Assembly (NCBI GenBank): GCA_035578175.1
Contig: JAQMRL010000004.1
Location: 75,369,901 to 75,433,900 of the forward strand
Reading direction: 5' to 3'
DNA length: 64,000 bases
Source of the DNA: Catonia carolina
Taxonomy: Eukaryota; Arthropoda; Insecta; Hemiptera; Achilidae
In this document: positions 20,225-30,353 of the stretch, in pieces
Numbering within the stretch: position 1 is the first letter of the stretch
Layout: the number at the start of each line of letters is the position of its first letter
Made by a program: the position numbers and the translations under genes
The notes under the pieces: model-generated
Database searches by the model: none
What the model saw: the letters and a program-made list of their open reading frames with translations, nothing else
Told to the model about the DNA's origin: nothing

Positions 20225-20422
20225 TGTTACATGGGGATGAAAAGTGTGAAAAGTGCAGTTTACATACCACCTCTTCCCACCAATTTGAATGAACTAAGGA
20301 ATCGTATCACAGCTGCAGTCAACTCAGTGACCCAAGACATGCATCAGAGAGTTTGGGATGAGTTCAGTTACCGTCTAGATGTTGTACGTGCAGCCGGAGG
20401 AGGACACATTGAACATCTATAA
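20216..20422 (+). pseudogene. Inverted copy of mariner transposase C-terminus
   Basis: Reads KSAVYIPPLPTNLNELRNRI, then VWDEFSYRLDVVRAAGGGHI and EHL plus stop. This is the C-terminus of the transposase in the opposite orientation, without the nonsense mutation seen in the left arm. A fragment only; the first residues come from the foldback junction. Confidence 0.75.
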
Positions 20423-20734
20423 ACTTTCATGTATGTAAATGAAAATTTAAAACTTTCTCTTTCAAAATTTAATTTACAGAATTAAAATATAACATGCAGT
20501 TTAGGAAATATAGCTGATTGAAATTGTTCCATCTTATTGAATCACCCGTTATATTGTGTGTCGCCGTCTACAGCGAATAGTCAAAACAACACCCACGTAT
20601 GTCACGCACTAGGCAGCCTACTGCTCAGCGAAGAGCAATGAGATGATTAGTACAGTGTTATGACGTAGCAGTATTCTGGTACTTCGTCTGTCCCCTTCAT
20701 CCCGCAGCTGCACAAAGCTTAGATTCACACAGTA

Positions 20735-21114
20735 CAATCTTTTTTAACTAACGATCTCCCAGTTAACAGACGACTGAATAGAAGGTGGGATTGGGATCTT
20801 CTCCGACCACCATAAAACTCAACTCAAATTAACTTCCGTTTCAAATAATTTCATAAAAAAATCATCCATCATCATAGTTAATAAATCATTATCAATTTAT
20901 ATTAGCACCACAACTCTAGTACAATTAACACCGACATCGATCACTAGATAGATTACCATTCACGCCATTCCTGAACATTTTCTTCTCATTTACTAGTTGA
21001 GCTTTAAAAAAAATTGTAATAAAGTTGAAAACATAAATAAAATTGAAGTCAACAAAAAAACAACAGACGGACGATATCTGTTACAAAGACCAGAATAACT
21101 GTACAAGAAACATT
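20735..21114. other. No gene seen
   Basis: AT-rich sequence with no recognised repeat. Confidence 0.4.
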
Positions 21115-21425
21115 AACTATAAAATAACGGAAACTATTAGAAAATGTCTAAAAACATAACGGATCGAACCAAATTCCGAAAACTGATTATTGACTTTAAG
21201 GGCTTCTACCAACAGCAAACGCCGAACACTAGATATACGGAAGCACGGGGATAAGCATACATTTAAACGAATATTTAAAGCTTTTTCAAAAACCTCTAAA
21301 GTTACTTCACATAATCTTAAAATAGCCATTGAAGGTGAAAAATTAAATGATCCGAGTATTGATATAATTAAAATTATTAATTTTCTGAAATCTTTAAACA
21401 CAAGTACTCATGACAATATGTAGTC
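21115..21425 (+). pseudogene. Unrecognised repeated coding fragment
   Basis: The frame from 21144 reads MSKNITDRTKFRKLIIDFKG then FYQQQTPNT. It is clearly related to NRTKFKQLIPDFKGFYEEQ at 51550-51620, and weakly to 17520-17600. A frame further along has KAFSKTSKVTSHNLKIAIEG. The family is unknown to me; repetition suggests a transposon protein. Stops and frameshifts interrupt it. Confidence 0.4.
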
Positions 21426-21567
21426 TATTATTTATATTATCTAGTAAAATGGTAGTCAGAAGAACAGAAATTGAAAAGAGCACTAAAAGAAAATGACGAA
21501 AAAGGACAAGATGTGATATATTTGTTAAGTTTCACTAATGTTCACTTTTGCACTATTTACTTTTCAC

Positions 21568-21929
21568 TATTTACACCCAATCTGTTAGTTGCAGGGCTAA
21601 AATAAGTTGTTCTGTTTCTTATCACATGGTCAGCCAATTAAATGACTGAATCATTTAACAACAGAAGAGGTAGAGGTGTAAAAGACACTAATCAGAGTTA
21701 TTTCCTCTGAAAGTAATGAATTTTATTATACAGCCAGACCGTGTGGTGAATGAAGTGAAGGTGTCATTTGCAAAGTGGAAAATATGTGCTTTTCAGAGGG
21801 CTCGGCATGGTGATAAGCGTACTTTCCCACTCAGTGAGGAAGGCAATAGTAAACCACCTCACTCCTCGTTTTACTTAGTGAAACCTCTACAGGTTCAAAC
21901 CAGCTTTTCGGCTGATGACCTAAGCAACA
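21568..21929 (+). mobile_element. S1 copy, slightly 5'-truncated
   Basis: Begins TTTACACCCAATCTGTTAG, about 37 bp inside the usual start, and ends CTGATGACCTAAGCAAC. The internal frame from 21716 is open. Paired head-to-tail-inverted with the next S1 copy. Confidence 0.88.
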
Positions 21930-21986
21930 GAATGCAAGATATCAGACATTTTCATACGTTACAAAAAAATCTATGAAGAAATTGAT

Positions 21987-22383
21987 GTGTTGTTGTTTAG
22001 GTCATCAGCCGAAAGGCTGGTTTGAACTTCTAGAGGTTTTACTAAGGAAAACGAGGAGTCAGGTGGTTTACCACTGCCTTCCTCACTGAGTGGAAAAGTA
22101 TGCTTATCACCATGCCGGACCCTCTGAAAAGCACATATTTTCCACTCTGTAAATAACACCTTCACTTCATTCACCACAGGGTCTGGCTGTATAATGAAAT
22201 CCATTACTTTCAGAGGAGATAACTCTGATTAGTGTCTTTTACACCTCTACCTCTTCTGTTTTTAGATGATTCAGTCATTTAATTGGCTGACCATGTGATA
22301 AGAAACAGAACTATTTATTTTAGCCCTGCAACAATCAGATTGAGTGTAAATAATTTTACACTCCACCTGTCTGTTATGGGCAG
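21987..22383 (-). mobile_element. S1 SINE-like element, full length
   Basis: TSD GAAGAAATTGAT at 21975-21986 and 22384-22395. Opposite orientation to the S1 copy 58 bp upstream, so a transcript across both could form a ~350 bp hairpin. Confidence 0.94.
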
Positions 22384-22519
22384 GAAGAAATTGATATTAA
22401 TGGTAAATAATTTAGATGATGGATTCATTAGCAATTTGATGTGGTTCCACGTGGAATAAATTTATTTAAAATATAAATAAGTTTATAGTATTTTGTTGAT
22501 GTTTAGGTTACACTAAAAT

Positions 22520-22780
22520 TATAATGGTTTTTGGTAGGTACGTCGGAATTTACGGTGGTATGTGGAATGTGTGGTCAAGTCATATGGTCGGCCACGTGGT
22601 ATGTTTTAACTGCGTCTGGCGTACAGTAGAAATATCACAGTTGTGGCTACAGCAACACACAGCTTCCTCATTTCCTCGAGCGTTCCATCAGTTCTCTCTC
22701 TTTCATATAAAACCCACGATACGTTTATCCTTTACCGTTGGGGTTTTAGTCGCTCGGTTTAGTTGTTAGGCGTTCACAAC
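22520..22780 (+). promoter_or_regulatory. GC-richer, promoter-like stretch
   Basis: TATAAAA (22707-22713, CATATAAAACCC) lies 74 bp before an ATG in a good context (CACAACATGGC). Base composition is richer in GC than the flanks. It resembles the 5' end of a polymerase II gene or retroelement; no family recognised. Confidence 0.3.
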
Positions 22781-22897
22781 ATGGCATCAACAACCCCCTC
22801 GTTTTACAAAACGAATCCTACTGCCGCCACCACGCCGGTAGATATTCCGACTGCACGATGCAGAAGCTATAATAGTGCATTGCTTTCGGCTCAGTAA
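22781..22897 (+). CDS. Hypothetical 38-aa ORF downstream of TATA
   Basis: Starts MASTTPSFYKTNPTAATTP and ends in ALLSAQ plus TAA. Ser/Thr/Pro-rich, no domain. It could be the start of a spliced exon (CAG|TAACTC would need an unusual donor) or of a decayed retroelement ORF. No continuation was found downstream. Confidence 0.2.
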   Translation: MASTTPSFYKTNPTAATTPVDIPTARCRSYNSALLSAQ

Positions 22898-23364
22898 CTC
22901 GGCTTATTCACCCTTATCCGTACCTACCCCTATTTTTATTTAAAATAGCACGCACCACCAACAATTTTTCAAAAAAAAGAGGGAAGAAGAAAAGTAATAA
23001 GATGGTTAAGGGTGAACTTTTTGAAAAGGGGATGGAAATAATTATTAAAGAAATAAATTGCATATTCTAAAGAATTATAACCTCGTGTTCTTGTTCACAG
23101 TACTTAGGGGAAAATAAATTTCCCCCAAGGTGTTGTTCCGAAGAAATTCTAATAAATTACAGAAAACTCGTCAAACTTTTACTTTTTTACCTCACGGAAC
23201 TTGTCTAATGACAAAATTGTTAAGTCATTAAATTTTGATGAACCATGAGGGGATGTTAATTTTCCGGAATGAACGCATCACTTCATCCGAACAAAAATCG
23301 TCGTGGTTGCAGCAGTTGGAACAAAGTAACTCGGAACCACTCTAAGCACAACTATTTACCAATA
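22898..23364. other. No gene seen
   Basis: AT-rich; nothing recognised before the Tigger-like left end. Confidence 0.4.
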
Positions 23365-23402
23365 TACAGGATTGTCGATTATCCGAACGCCAGTCATCCG
23401 AA

Positions 23403-23722
23403 TTTTTTTTTTTTATTCCTAATTTGTGTACGTTGCAATCTGTTCAATTTAGAACAATAAGCAACCCCATGACATAATGAGATGAGGATGATGTGTACAA
23501 CGTGTAAATGAGGTGTAGTCTTGTACAAACTCAAACAGACCATTCCTGATAGAGTATGGTTAATTAAACCCCAACCATCAAAGTACACCGGTCTAGTGTT
23601 CAAATCCGCATAAAAGTAACTACCTTTACTAGGATTTGAACCAGGAACCTTCATCCCCGAAAATCAGCTGTTAAACAGCTGATTTTGGCGACGACTTTAC
23701 CTCTAGACCAACTCGGTGGGTT
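23403..23722 (-). mobile_element. S3 tRNA-headed SINE nested in Tigger
   Basis: Full-length reverse copy from poly-T to ACCCACCGAGTTGG. Flanks AGTCATCCGAA / AGTCAAGAGAA may be a decayed TSD. Confidence 0.88.
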
Positions 23723-23766
23723 AGTCAAGAGAATATTTGGTCTCCGAATATTTACTCATATTTATT

Positions 23767-23880
23767 GATGCAGACGCCTTTTCTGCTCTAGAAACTACAA
23801 TGCTATGGTGCGAACAACAGCCTGAATGTAGTGCTGCTAAAGCATTGTTACTAAAAAGAATGAAAGAGTTGCTGCTATAA
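23767..23880 (+). pseudogene. Tigger transposase C-terminal fragment
   Basis: 38 codons reading DADAFSALETTMLWCEQQPE then LLLKRMKEL plus stop. ADAF.ALET...W.EQQ..C is the conserved C-terminus of Tigger/TIGD transposases. The rest of the gene is not recognisable. Confidence 0.75.
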
Positions 23881-24052
23881 AAAGTTCATTCTTAGTTCAA
23901 AAAACAATTTAAGATGATAACTAGTGCTTCCTTTTACGTAACGAACGATACACTACACACAGACTTAAACAATTCATACATCAACAATGTGTTCCTGCGC
24001 ACATTCATACGATTTAAAAAGAAATTACACAATAATCCGAACCAGCTCATTG

Positions 24053-24226
24053 TTTTTTTTTTTTATTGTTTAACGTCCGACTGTTTTGCAATTACTGATA
24101 ATGCAGACGGTGAAGGATGAAATGATTTTTGTAACGTATGAAAATATGCCGTGTCTAAATGGGATTCGAACCCAAGACCGCATGATGAGAGGCGAGCACG
24201 TTACCAACTACGACAATGCGGCCGGG
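24053..24226 (-). mobile_element. S2 SINE, tail type 2
   Basis: Minus-strand head GGCCGCATTGTCGTAGTTGG, B box GGTTCGAATCC, then tail type 2 (TTCACCGTCTGCATTATCAG..GTCGGACGTTAAAC). Nested in the Tigger-like element. TSD probably short (ATTGTT) and unproven. Confidence 0.88.
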
Positions 24227-24828
24227 GATTGTTGAACTAGACACACCAGATTTACCAAATACCCCCATACGAAGACTGCAACGACTCCGGAGTAAGGATA
24301 TCATGAGACGTCAAAATTAAAGAAAACAAAATAAAATATTAAAAAAAACTAACTTAAAGATCACGGTTAGAGTACTGTCAATGGGCAGCGATCTCCTCAA
24401 TGTCTTCAAATTGTCAAAATGTATTTTTTTTCATCAAATTTGCTAGTTATTTTATACTGTTGCAAATAAAAACATTTTGTAGTCAAAAAAAATAATTTTA
24501 AAAAAATTACTGTACGGATAAGTGTGTACAAGTGGGTTAAAAAAATACTTCTTAAAGGATTCTACCGTATTTCGTTAATTGATTCAGTTTTGAAATTCTG
24601 TATTTTCCGTTAGTTTTTATAATCTTTAGTACCTACTCTACATTTTCAATAAATAATTAGTGTTTTTTTAACTAGTTTAAGCCTTTAACAACCTATTAAA
24701 CATTTAGTTTATAAATTGTTACGGTATAGTGTATCAAATTACAGGATTTAGCGTGTTTGATTATCCGAAATATTTAATTATCAGAACCGCTCTGGTCCCA
24801 ATTAGTTCGGATAACTGACGCTACACTG

Positions 24829-25677
24829 AAGTAATAATTTTACTGAGTGTTAATTTCTCAAGCTGAAACTGTGAAAAGCTCAAAAAAAATACAACTACAC
24901 TTGTTTAAATTAAATTACTTACAGTACCTCAAATGTACGTTTTTAAAATCAGTAACATGTAAAACAAAATAGGTTATACGCCGATTTTATAAGTAGACCC
25001 ATATAATAACAAGCACTGACTATACCTGTACTTATTAAAAATTCTTTAATAAAATCCCACAATATTTTGGTGTAGTTTTAGTACAAAATTTAAAAAAAAA
25101 CTATTTAAGACTTTGAAATATTTTTAAAAACTTACAGTATATTATAACGAGTAAATACACTTTGTTATTTTAAAAGTTTTAAATGATTTTTTAATGTTAT
25201 TTTAAAATAGGAATTTATTTTTACAGAATCTATTTCAAATAGTTTTTTAAGAATTGGAATGCAGTTCAATCAAAATAAACTTTGTCTAATGATAAATTAT
25301 TATTGAACAACAAACAGAAGCATTTGATGATAAATTTTATCAGCTTACATTCATTAGTAGTAAACGTATCTTAATTCCTAATTTCAATTTACTATTTTTA
25401 TTCACTTACAATGAAAAAATTTATAAAAATAAAACGTTCAATTAAATTACAGAATGTAAAACTGCTTAGAAGTTTAATGAAAATATTTCGTTTGAAAGAT
25501 TTACAATTTTAAGATGTTAAATATGAAAGACAGAATTAATCCGCTTTGAATCCGTTGGATAAAGATTTTGGCAGTTATTTTAATCTCATATTCTTTGCCA
25601 CACACGTGGCACGACATATTTTTAATTAAGAAATATTCTTTCCGGAAATATTTGATATGGAGAAAAAAATTATAACT
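24829..25677. other. AT-rich sequence, no gene seen
   Basis: Strongly AT-rich with long A/T runs; no recognised repeat or coding sequence. Confidence 0.45.
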
Positions 25678-25686
25678 AACGAATTC

Positions 25687-26314
25687 GTGTTTTAATAAGG
25701 ACGCAACCCTGATTATAAGAAGATAGAAGTAATACATCGGTAAATTTTATGTCCCCTAATCGGTATGCCAATCGGTTGGCAACAGTGTACTCAAGGCCAA
25801 CTACTAAGACAGTTAAAATGTTCCAGTCAAGCATTAGTGTGGTGACAGAAGTCGTTTCGTTATATTGTGTCAGCAATGGTTTTTTCCAAAGAAGAACCGG
25901 GTGTTTTATTAAGGATGCAACCCTGATTATAAGAAAATAGAATTAATAAATCGGTAAATTTTCTGTCCCCCAATCAGTATGCCAATCGGTTGGCAACAGT
26001 GTACTCAAGGCCAACTCCTAAGACAGTTAAAATGTTCCAGTCAAGCATTAGTGTGGTGATAGCAGTCGTTTCGTTATATTGTGTCAGCAATGGTTTTTTC
26101 TAAGGAAGAACCGGGTGTTTTATTAAGGATGCAACCCTGATTATAAGAAGATAGAAGTAATACATAGGTAAATTTTCTGTCCCCCAATCGGTTGGCAACA
26201 GTGTACTCAAGGCCAACTACCCAAGACAGTTAAAATGTTCCAGTCAAGCATTAGTGTCGTGACAACAGTCATTTCGTTATATTGTGTCAGCAATGGTTTT
26301 TTCTAAGGAAGAAC
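25687..26314 (+). repeat. Tandem triplication of 214 bp TIR
   Basis: Units begin GTGTTTTA at 25687, 25901 and 26115 and each runs to ATGGTTTTTTC(C/T)AA. Unit 3 lacks a few bases (GTATGCCAATC) and leads directly into the transposase frame. Confidence 0.88.
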
Positions 26315-26670
26315 GCATATTTATTGTAGAGACTTACATAGCGAGTAAATCTTACAAATGTGTGCAAGATAAGTTTCAGTTGAAATTTCCCCGTTCTATC
26401 GTTCCGAATAAATCGTCAATATAGCGTTTGATAAATAATTCCGTAGAACTGGGAGTGTACTCGATGAGAAACCACCTCGCCAGCCAACAAAGTTAACAGC
26501 GGAAATTCTCGAAGATTTGAAAAATCGTTTGACTCAATCACCTAAAAAATCGCTTAGAAGATTATCATCGCAAGCTGGGCTAACATTAACTACTGTTTTC
26601 AGAGCTAGGAAAAATTTACATTTGGATCCTTATCGCGTTGGCGTAACTCATGAACTGAAACACGCTGAAT
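26293..26670 (+). pseudogene. Transposase N-terminal HTH (DUF4817-like)
   Basis: From ATG the frame reads MVFSKEERIFIVETYIASKS, then CVQDKFQLKFP and a stop in place of the residue after NKSSI. After a shift of frame it continues LTQSPKKSLRRLSSQAGLTL and YRVGVTHELKHAE, ending at a stop. This is the double helix-turn-helix region common in insect mariner-like genes (E.......Y, FP, PKKSLRRLS..G.S, YR....HEL). One nonsense and one frameshift; the catalytic domain is deleted. Start chosen because the TIR units preserve the same ATG. Confidence 0.8.
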
Positions 26671-26902
26671 AAACACTCGTTCTTCCTTGGAAAAAAACCA
26701 TTGCTTACACAATATAACGAAACGACTGCTGTTGCCACACTAATGCTTGACTGGAACATTTTAACTGTTTAAGGTAGTTGGCCTTGATTACACTGTTGCC
26801 AACATACCGATTGGGGGACAGAAAATTTACCGATGTATTACTTCTACCTTCTTATAATCAAGGTTGCGTCTATAATAAAACACCCGTTAGAATAAAAAAA
26901 AA

Positions 26903-27029
26903 TCTGGTTTAAAACGCACACAACTTTCTCTTACCAAAGTAAATAATGAGAAACAATCTTATTTTGATCATGAGTGAATTACGATGAAAATCAACCTCTA
27001 CAGGGGTTAAAAATTAAGAAAAACACTAA
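26903..27029 (+). repeat. H1 5' fragment
   Basis: TCTGGTTTAAAACGCACACA, then TTGATCATGAGTGAATTACG. Only the first third of H1, with internal deletions. Confidence 0.75.
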
Positions 27030-27039
27030 GGTCTATACC

Positions 27040-27160
27040 ACGATGATAGTTTACTAGCTGCTAGTGCTAGCAACGTTTCCAAACAATCACAACGAGCTAG
27101 TTAACTAGCGCTTTCAATCACGTGACCTTTTCTCTCCTACTAGCGCTAGTAAAATTTTCC
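27040..27160. repeat. CTAG-rich segment, second locus
   Basis: Seven CTAG words in ~110 bp (TACTAGCTGCTAGTGCTAGC, then AGCTAGTTAACTAGCGC and ACTAGCGCTAGT). Compare 4095-4330. Confidence 0.4.
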
Positions 27161-28016
27161 CAATTTCCCATAAGGTGAAGTTCGGCCGCCAGAGGGGTTT
27201 GGTGGATGACATTATTTGAAGTTTGAAAATTCGAAAGTTTAAGGGTGATATTTGAAATTTCAAAATTTGACAGTTTTGAAATTGAAAGTTTTAGGTTAAT
27301 GTTTTAAGCTATTAGTTAATTATTACGTTTATAAGTTTAACAAATAAAATAAGTTGGTACTTACAAAAGGAACTTAGATTGTAAAGAAGTCGCATTCAAT
27401 ACACTTACCTGCAAAAAATAAAAGAAAACATAATTAGAACAACTTAAGAGTTACTGCCACAGATTTATATGATACTACAGATATTATATTCCTTTCATAT
27501 TTATTTATTTATTCACGTACGACAAATAAATACTTAAATCTATACACAAATAATATACTAGTTTGTTCAGAATAATTTTCTCAACAGAGAAGCGGTAAAA
27601 GATTTTTGAGTATTTTTTACAGATAGAATCCCGCGTATTGAATAAGGATAATGGATTGCAAAATGAAATGTTTTGAATATGAATTCTCAGAAATCAAAAG
27701 TAGTAGAAACGTTTGTTTTTTTTTCATTTTAATCCCATTGTTAACCACACCTGGGATAACAATGTTGAAAGTAATTTATCTGAAATTAAACAAAAATTAA
27801 GTAACACAAAACCTGATTTATTTATAATAAAGTACTCGTACTTTATTTCATAAGTTTCAGAACGAATAATATTATTATATGTGATTCAAATAAACAGCCG
27901 AGGTGGATTCGTAAGGGTTTCGGATTTGTAATCTACACAAAAAGTTAGTGTGCCTAAATTGGATTTGAAGTTCCGGTTTCGATCGGAAATTCCCTAAAAC
28001 CGAAAGTCAAGAAATC
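27161..28016. other. No gene seen; target of LINE insertion
   Basis: 27185-27300 repeats GAAATTTCAAAATTTGA-like words. AT-rich thereafter. From about 27968 it contains TTCCGGTTTCGATCGGAAA, related to the minisatellite at 51775-52880. Confidence 0.35.
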
Positions 28017-28028
28017 AAGTCGGAATTT

Positions 28029-28838
28029 CTTCTTCTTCTTCTTCTTCTTCTTCTTCTTCTTCTTCTCTTCACAAGTTAGCCATTTCTAACTGTTCCGGCA
28101 CCCATCTTTTCTTCGGCCTGCCAATATCTCTACTTCCTACTGGTTTGTATTTTCTCGCTACACTACGCAAGCGACTTTCTGACATTCTATTTAAACGATC
28201 GACCCATTGGGCACGTACAATTTTATTTTTTCATTGAGTGGAAAACTTCCCAATTCTTGCCTTATATCTACATTTCTGATCCTGTGTAATATTGTGTAGT
28301 CCTTGACAGATATGTTGTTGTTTAGGTCAACCTAAAGAAGGTTGAACCTCTAGAGGTTTTACTAAGTAAAAGCGAGGAGTAAGGTGGTTTACCATGCCTT
28401 CCTCACTGAGTTGAAAGAGTATGCTTATCAGCATGCCAGGCCCTCCGAAAAGCACTCACTTTCCACCCTGCAAATGACACCTTCACTTCATTCACCACAG
28501 GGTCTGGCTGCTTAGTGAAATTCATTACTCTCAGAGGAGATAACTCTGACTAGTGTCTTTTACACCTCTACCTCTTCTGTTCTTAAATAGTTCAGTCATA
28601 TAAGTGGCTGACTATGTGATAAGAAACAGAACTATTTTTTTAGCCCAGGACCAAACAGATAGAGTGCAATTAAAATAACACTCCACCTGCCCGTTTTGGG
28701 CATTTGATAGATATAAAAATTTCATTTCGGCAGTTAGGATGTTTCTTTCCTCTCTTTTCCTCATCACCTATGCTTCAATGCCGTAGCTTACGTCAAGGCT
28801 GGAACTGCCACCGTCTTATAGAACTTTAACCTTCTTTT
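28029..28838 (-). pseudogene. 5'-truncated LINE with (GAA)n tail, split by S1
   Basis: Perfect 12 bp TSD AAGTCGGAATTT at 28017-28028 and 28839-28850. On the minus strand the coding end reads RAQWVDRLNRMSESRLRSVA, then GRPKKRWVPEQLEMANL and a stop, followed by a (GAA)n tail. Removing S1 leaves ~420 bp. The GRPKKRW tail is the C-terminus of a non-LTR reverse transcriptase protein, and related ends occur at 9105 and 16770. Confidence 0.88.
28314..28703 (-). mobile_element. S1 element nested in LINE
   Basis: Imperfect 11 bp TSD TTGACAGATAT / TTGATAGATAT at 28303-28313 and 28704-28714. Diverged subfamily (CTCTAGAGG, CCCGTTTTGGGC). Confidence 0.9.
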
Positions 28839-28850
28839 AAGTCGGAATTT

Positions 28851-29021
28851 GGAACCAAAAATAGTGTCATTGGATTCCTCTTAAAAAGTAAATACAGAAA
28901 TCACTAATGGATTTTGTCATAAATCAAAGGTAGGGAGGGCGTAAGCCTTTTAAAAAATTGGTACCAGCCATGAGACGCGTCGTCTCATGAAAGGGATTTT
29001 TTGATTTAATATGTTTAAAAA
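28851..29021. other. Remainder of LINE target
   Basis: Contains CAGAAATCACTAATGGATTT and CATGAGACGCGTCGTCTCATG, a palindrome that recurs in altered form near 40712-40740 and 13898. Confidence 0.4.
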
Positions 29022-30352
29022 TCTGGTGTGAAACACTCACACAACATTCTCTTGCCAATGAAAATAATGAATAATATAACCTAACATTAGTATAAAAACA
29101 TTAGAAACAAAGAAAAAAAAATAACCTGAAAAACATTAACTTATTTTAATCATGAAAGAATGATGCAAAATGAAAATCAACCTCTGTTTGGCTTCAAAAA
29201 ATACCGAAAATCACTTTTTGACGCTAAACTATGCTCTGTAAAGAAAAAATACTCCAAATAAAAGTTGAATATATTTTAATTTCCTATAAATTTCATTACA
29301 GACTTTTGTCTTAAAATGCATACTGCGGCCGAAATCTTAAAACATCCATCTTTTTATAGATTTTCATGAAAAAAAAAACAGAAAATCACTAATTACCGCT
29401 AAATTAAGCGTTATACAAAAAAATCTAAACAATAAAAGTTATAGGTTTTTAAATTCTCTTCAACTTTTACTATATACATTTTTGCGCTAAAATGCATACT
29501 AAAGCCGCAATGTTAAAAAACAATTTTTTTTTACGAGACCAACCCTCCCCAAGAATTTCAGTAGACATGAGAAGAAAAAAAACATAGTATATGAGGCGAT
29601 TTTTAAAAAAATCGTAGGAGCCGTTTTTGAGAAAATTGCAAACAAATGAAAAATGACACGAATAAACTACTGCTACCGGTTGACCGATTTTGATAAAAAT
29701 ATTCGTGTCGGGTCCGGTAGTAGTATCTAACTTAAGTTTCAAGTACTTCGTACGATGTTCCTTTCTTAAGATATTTTGTTCACACTCACACACACACACA
29801 CACGCGCGCGCACCATTCGCTAAAAAACATGTTTTTTGGGTTCAGAGGGGTCTGAAAACGTGTATATCAGGTGGAAAGTCGATTTTGAAAAATCGACATA
29901 AAAACAACAATTACCTTCCTATATATTCATATCTGTCCATAACAGACACGTGGAGTGTTAAATTTTTACACCCAATCTGTTCGTTGCAGGGCTAAAATAA
30001 ATAGTTCTGTTTCTTAACACATGGTCAGCCAATTAAATGACTGAATCATTAAAGAACAGAAGAGGTAGAGGTGTAAAAGACACTAATCAGAGTTACCTCC
30101 TCTGAAATTAATGAATTTCATTATACAGCCAGACCCTGTGGTGAATGAAGTGAAGGTATCATTTGCAGAGTGGAAAATATGTGCTTTTCAGAGAGCCCGG
30201 CATGCTGATAGGCGTACTTTTCTACTCGGTGAGGAAGGCACTGGTAAACCACCTCACTCCTCGTTTTACTTAGTAAAACCTCTAGAGGTTCAAACCAGCA
30301 ATTTGGCTGTTGACCTAAACAACATATTCATATAGGCACGAGAAAGTAAAAA
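29022..30352 (+). mobile_element. H1 element split by S1
   Basis: H1 from TCTGGTGTGAAACACTCACA to TATATTCATAT (29932), resuming ATATTCATATAGGCACGAGA (30324) to the end. Internal (CA)n and (CG)n at 29785-29812. Confidence 0.9.
29933..30323 (+). mobile_element. S1 element nested in H1
   Basis: Perfect TSD ATATTCATAT at 29923-29932 and 30324-30333, and the interrupted H1 sequence is known from other copies, so both ends are certain. Frame from 30111 open to the tail. Confidence 0.96.
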
Positions 30353-30353
30353 A

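Larger units (their letters stand above)
19579..20551 (-). mobile_element. Foldback mariner (DD41D-like) in F
   Basis: TA-flanked insertion into F copy 2; F copy 1 keeps the empty site. Ends are CAGAGTGATTCAATAAGATG and, on the opposite strand, ACGGGTGATTCAATAAGATG. The terminal ~300 bp arms (19581-19880 and about 20247-20549) are inverted copies of each other and both encode the transposase C-terminus. The ~360 bp centre holds the catalytic region. The 5' part of the transposase gene has been replaced by an inverted copy of the 3' end. Confidence 0.85.
19217..20734. mobile_element. F element copy 2, split by mariner
   Basis: Same ends as copy 1 (TACTGCCCGTTCCCAAGC; opposite strand TACTGTGTGAATCTAAGC). 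It carries ~190 bp extra between 19305 and 19540, absent from copy 1, and a foldback mariner at the TA of CTACATATA. Confidence 0.7.
23365..24828 (+). mobile_element. Tigger-like transposon remnant with nested SINEs
   Basis: Left end CAGGATTGTCGATTATCCGA. On the opposite strand the right end reads CAGTGTAGCGTCAGTTATCC. The CAGT..GTCGATTATCCGAA form is typical of Tigger/pogo. It holds a transposase C-terminal remnant and two later SINE insertions (S3 at 23403, S2 at 24053). The exact right boundary is uncertain by a few bases. Confidence 0.7.
25678..26888 (+). mobile_element. mariner-type element with triplicated left TIR
   Basis: Right end (opposite strand) TAACGGGTGTTTTATTATAG; left end TAACGAATTCGTGTTTTAAT. 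The inverted repeats are ~200 bp long and extend into the transposase start codon. The left one is present three times in tandem (period 214 bp), the right one once (26680-26888). Between them lies the N-terminal half of a transposase only. Non-autonomous. Confidence 0.8.

Noticed and set aside
25687..26314. CRISPR-like regular repeats
   Set aside because: Units are 214 bp with no short-repeat/spacer pattern, in a eukaryotic transposon. The 391 bp and 133 bp arrays were rejected as CRISPR for the same reason.
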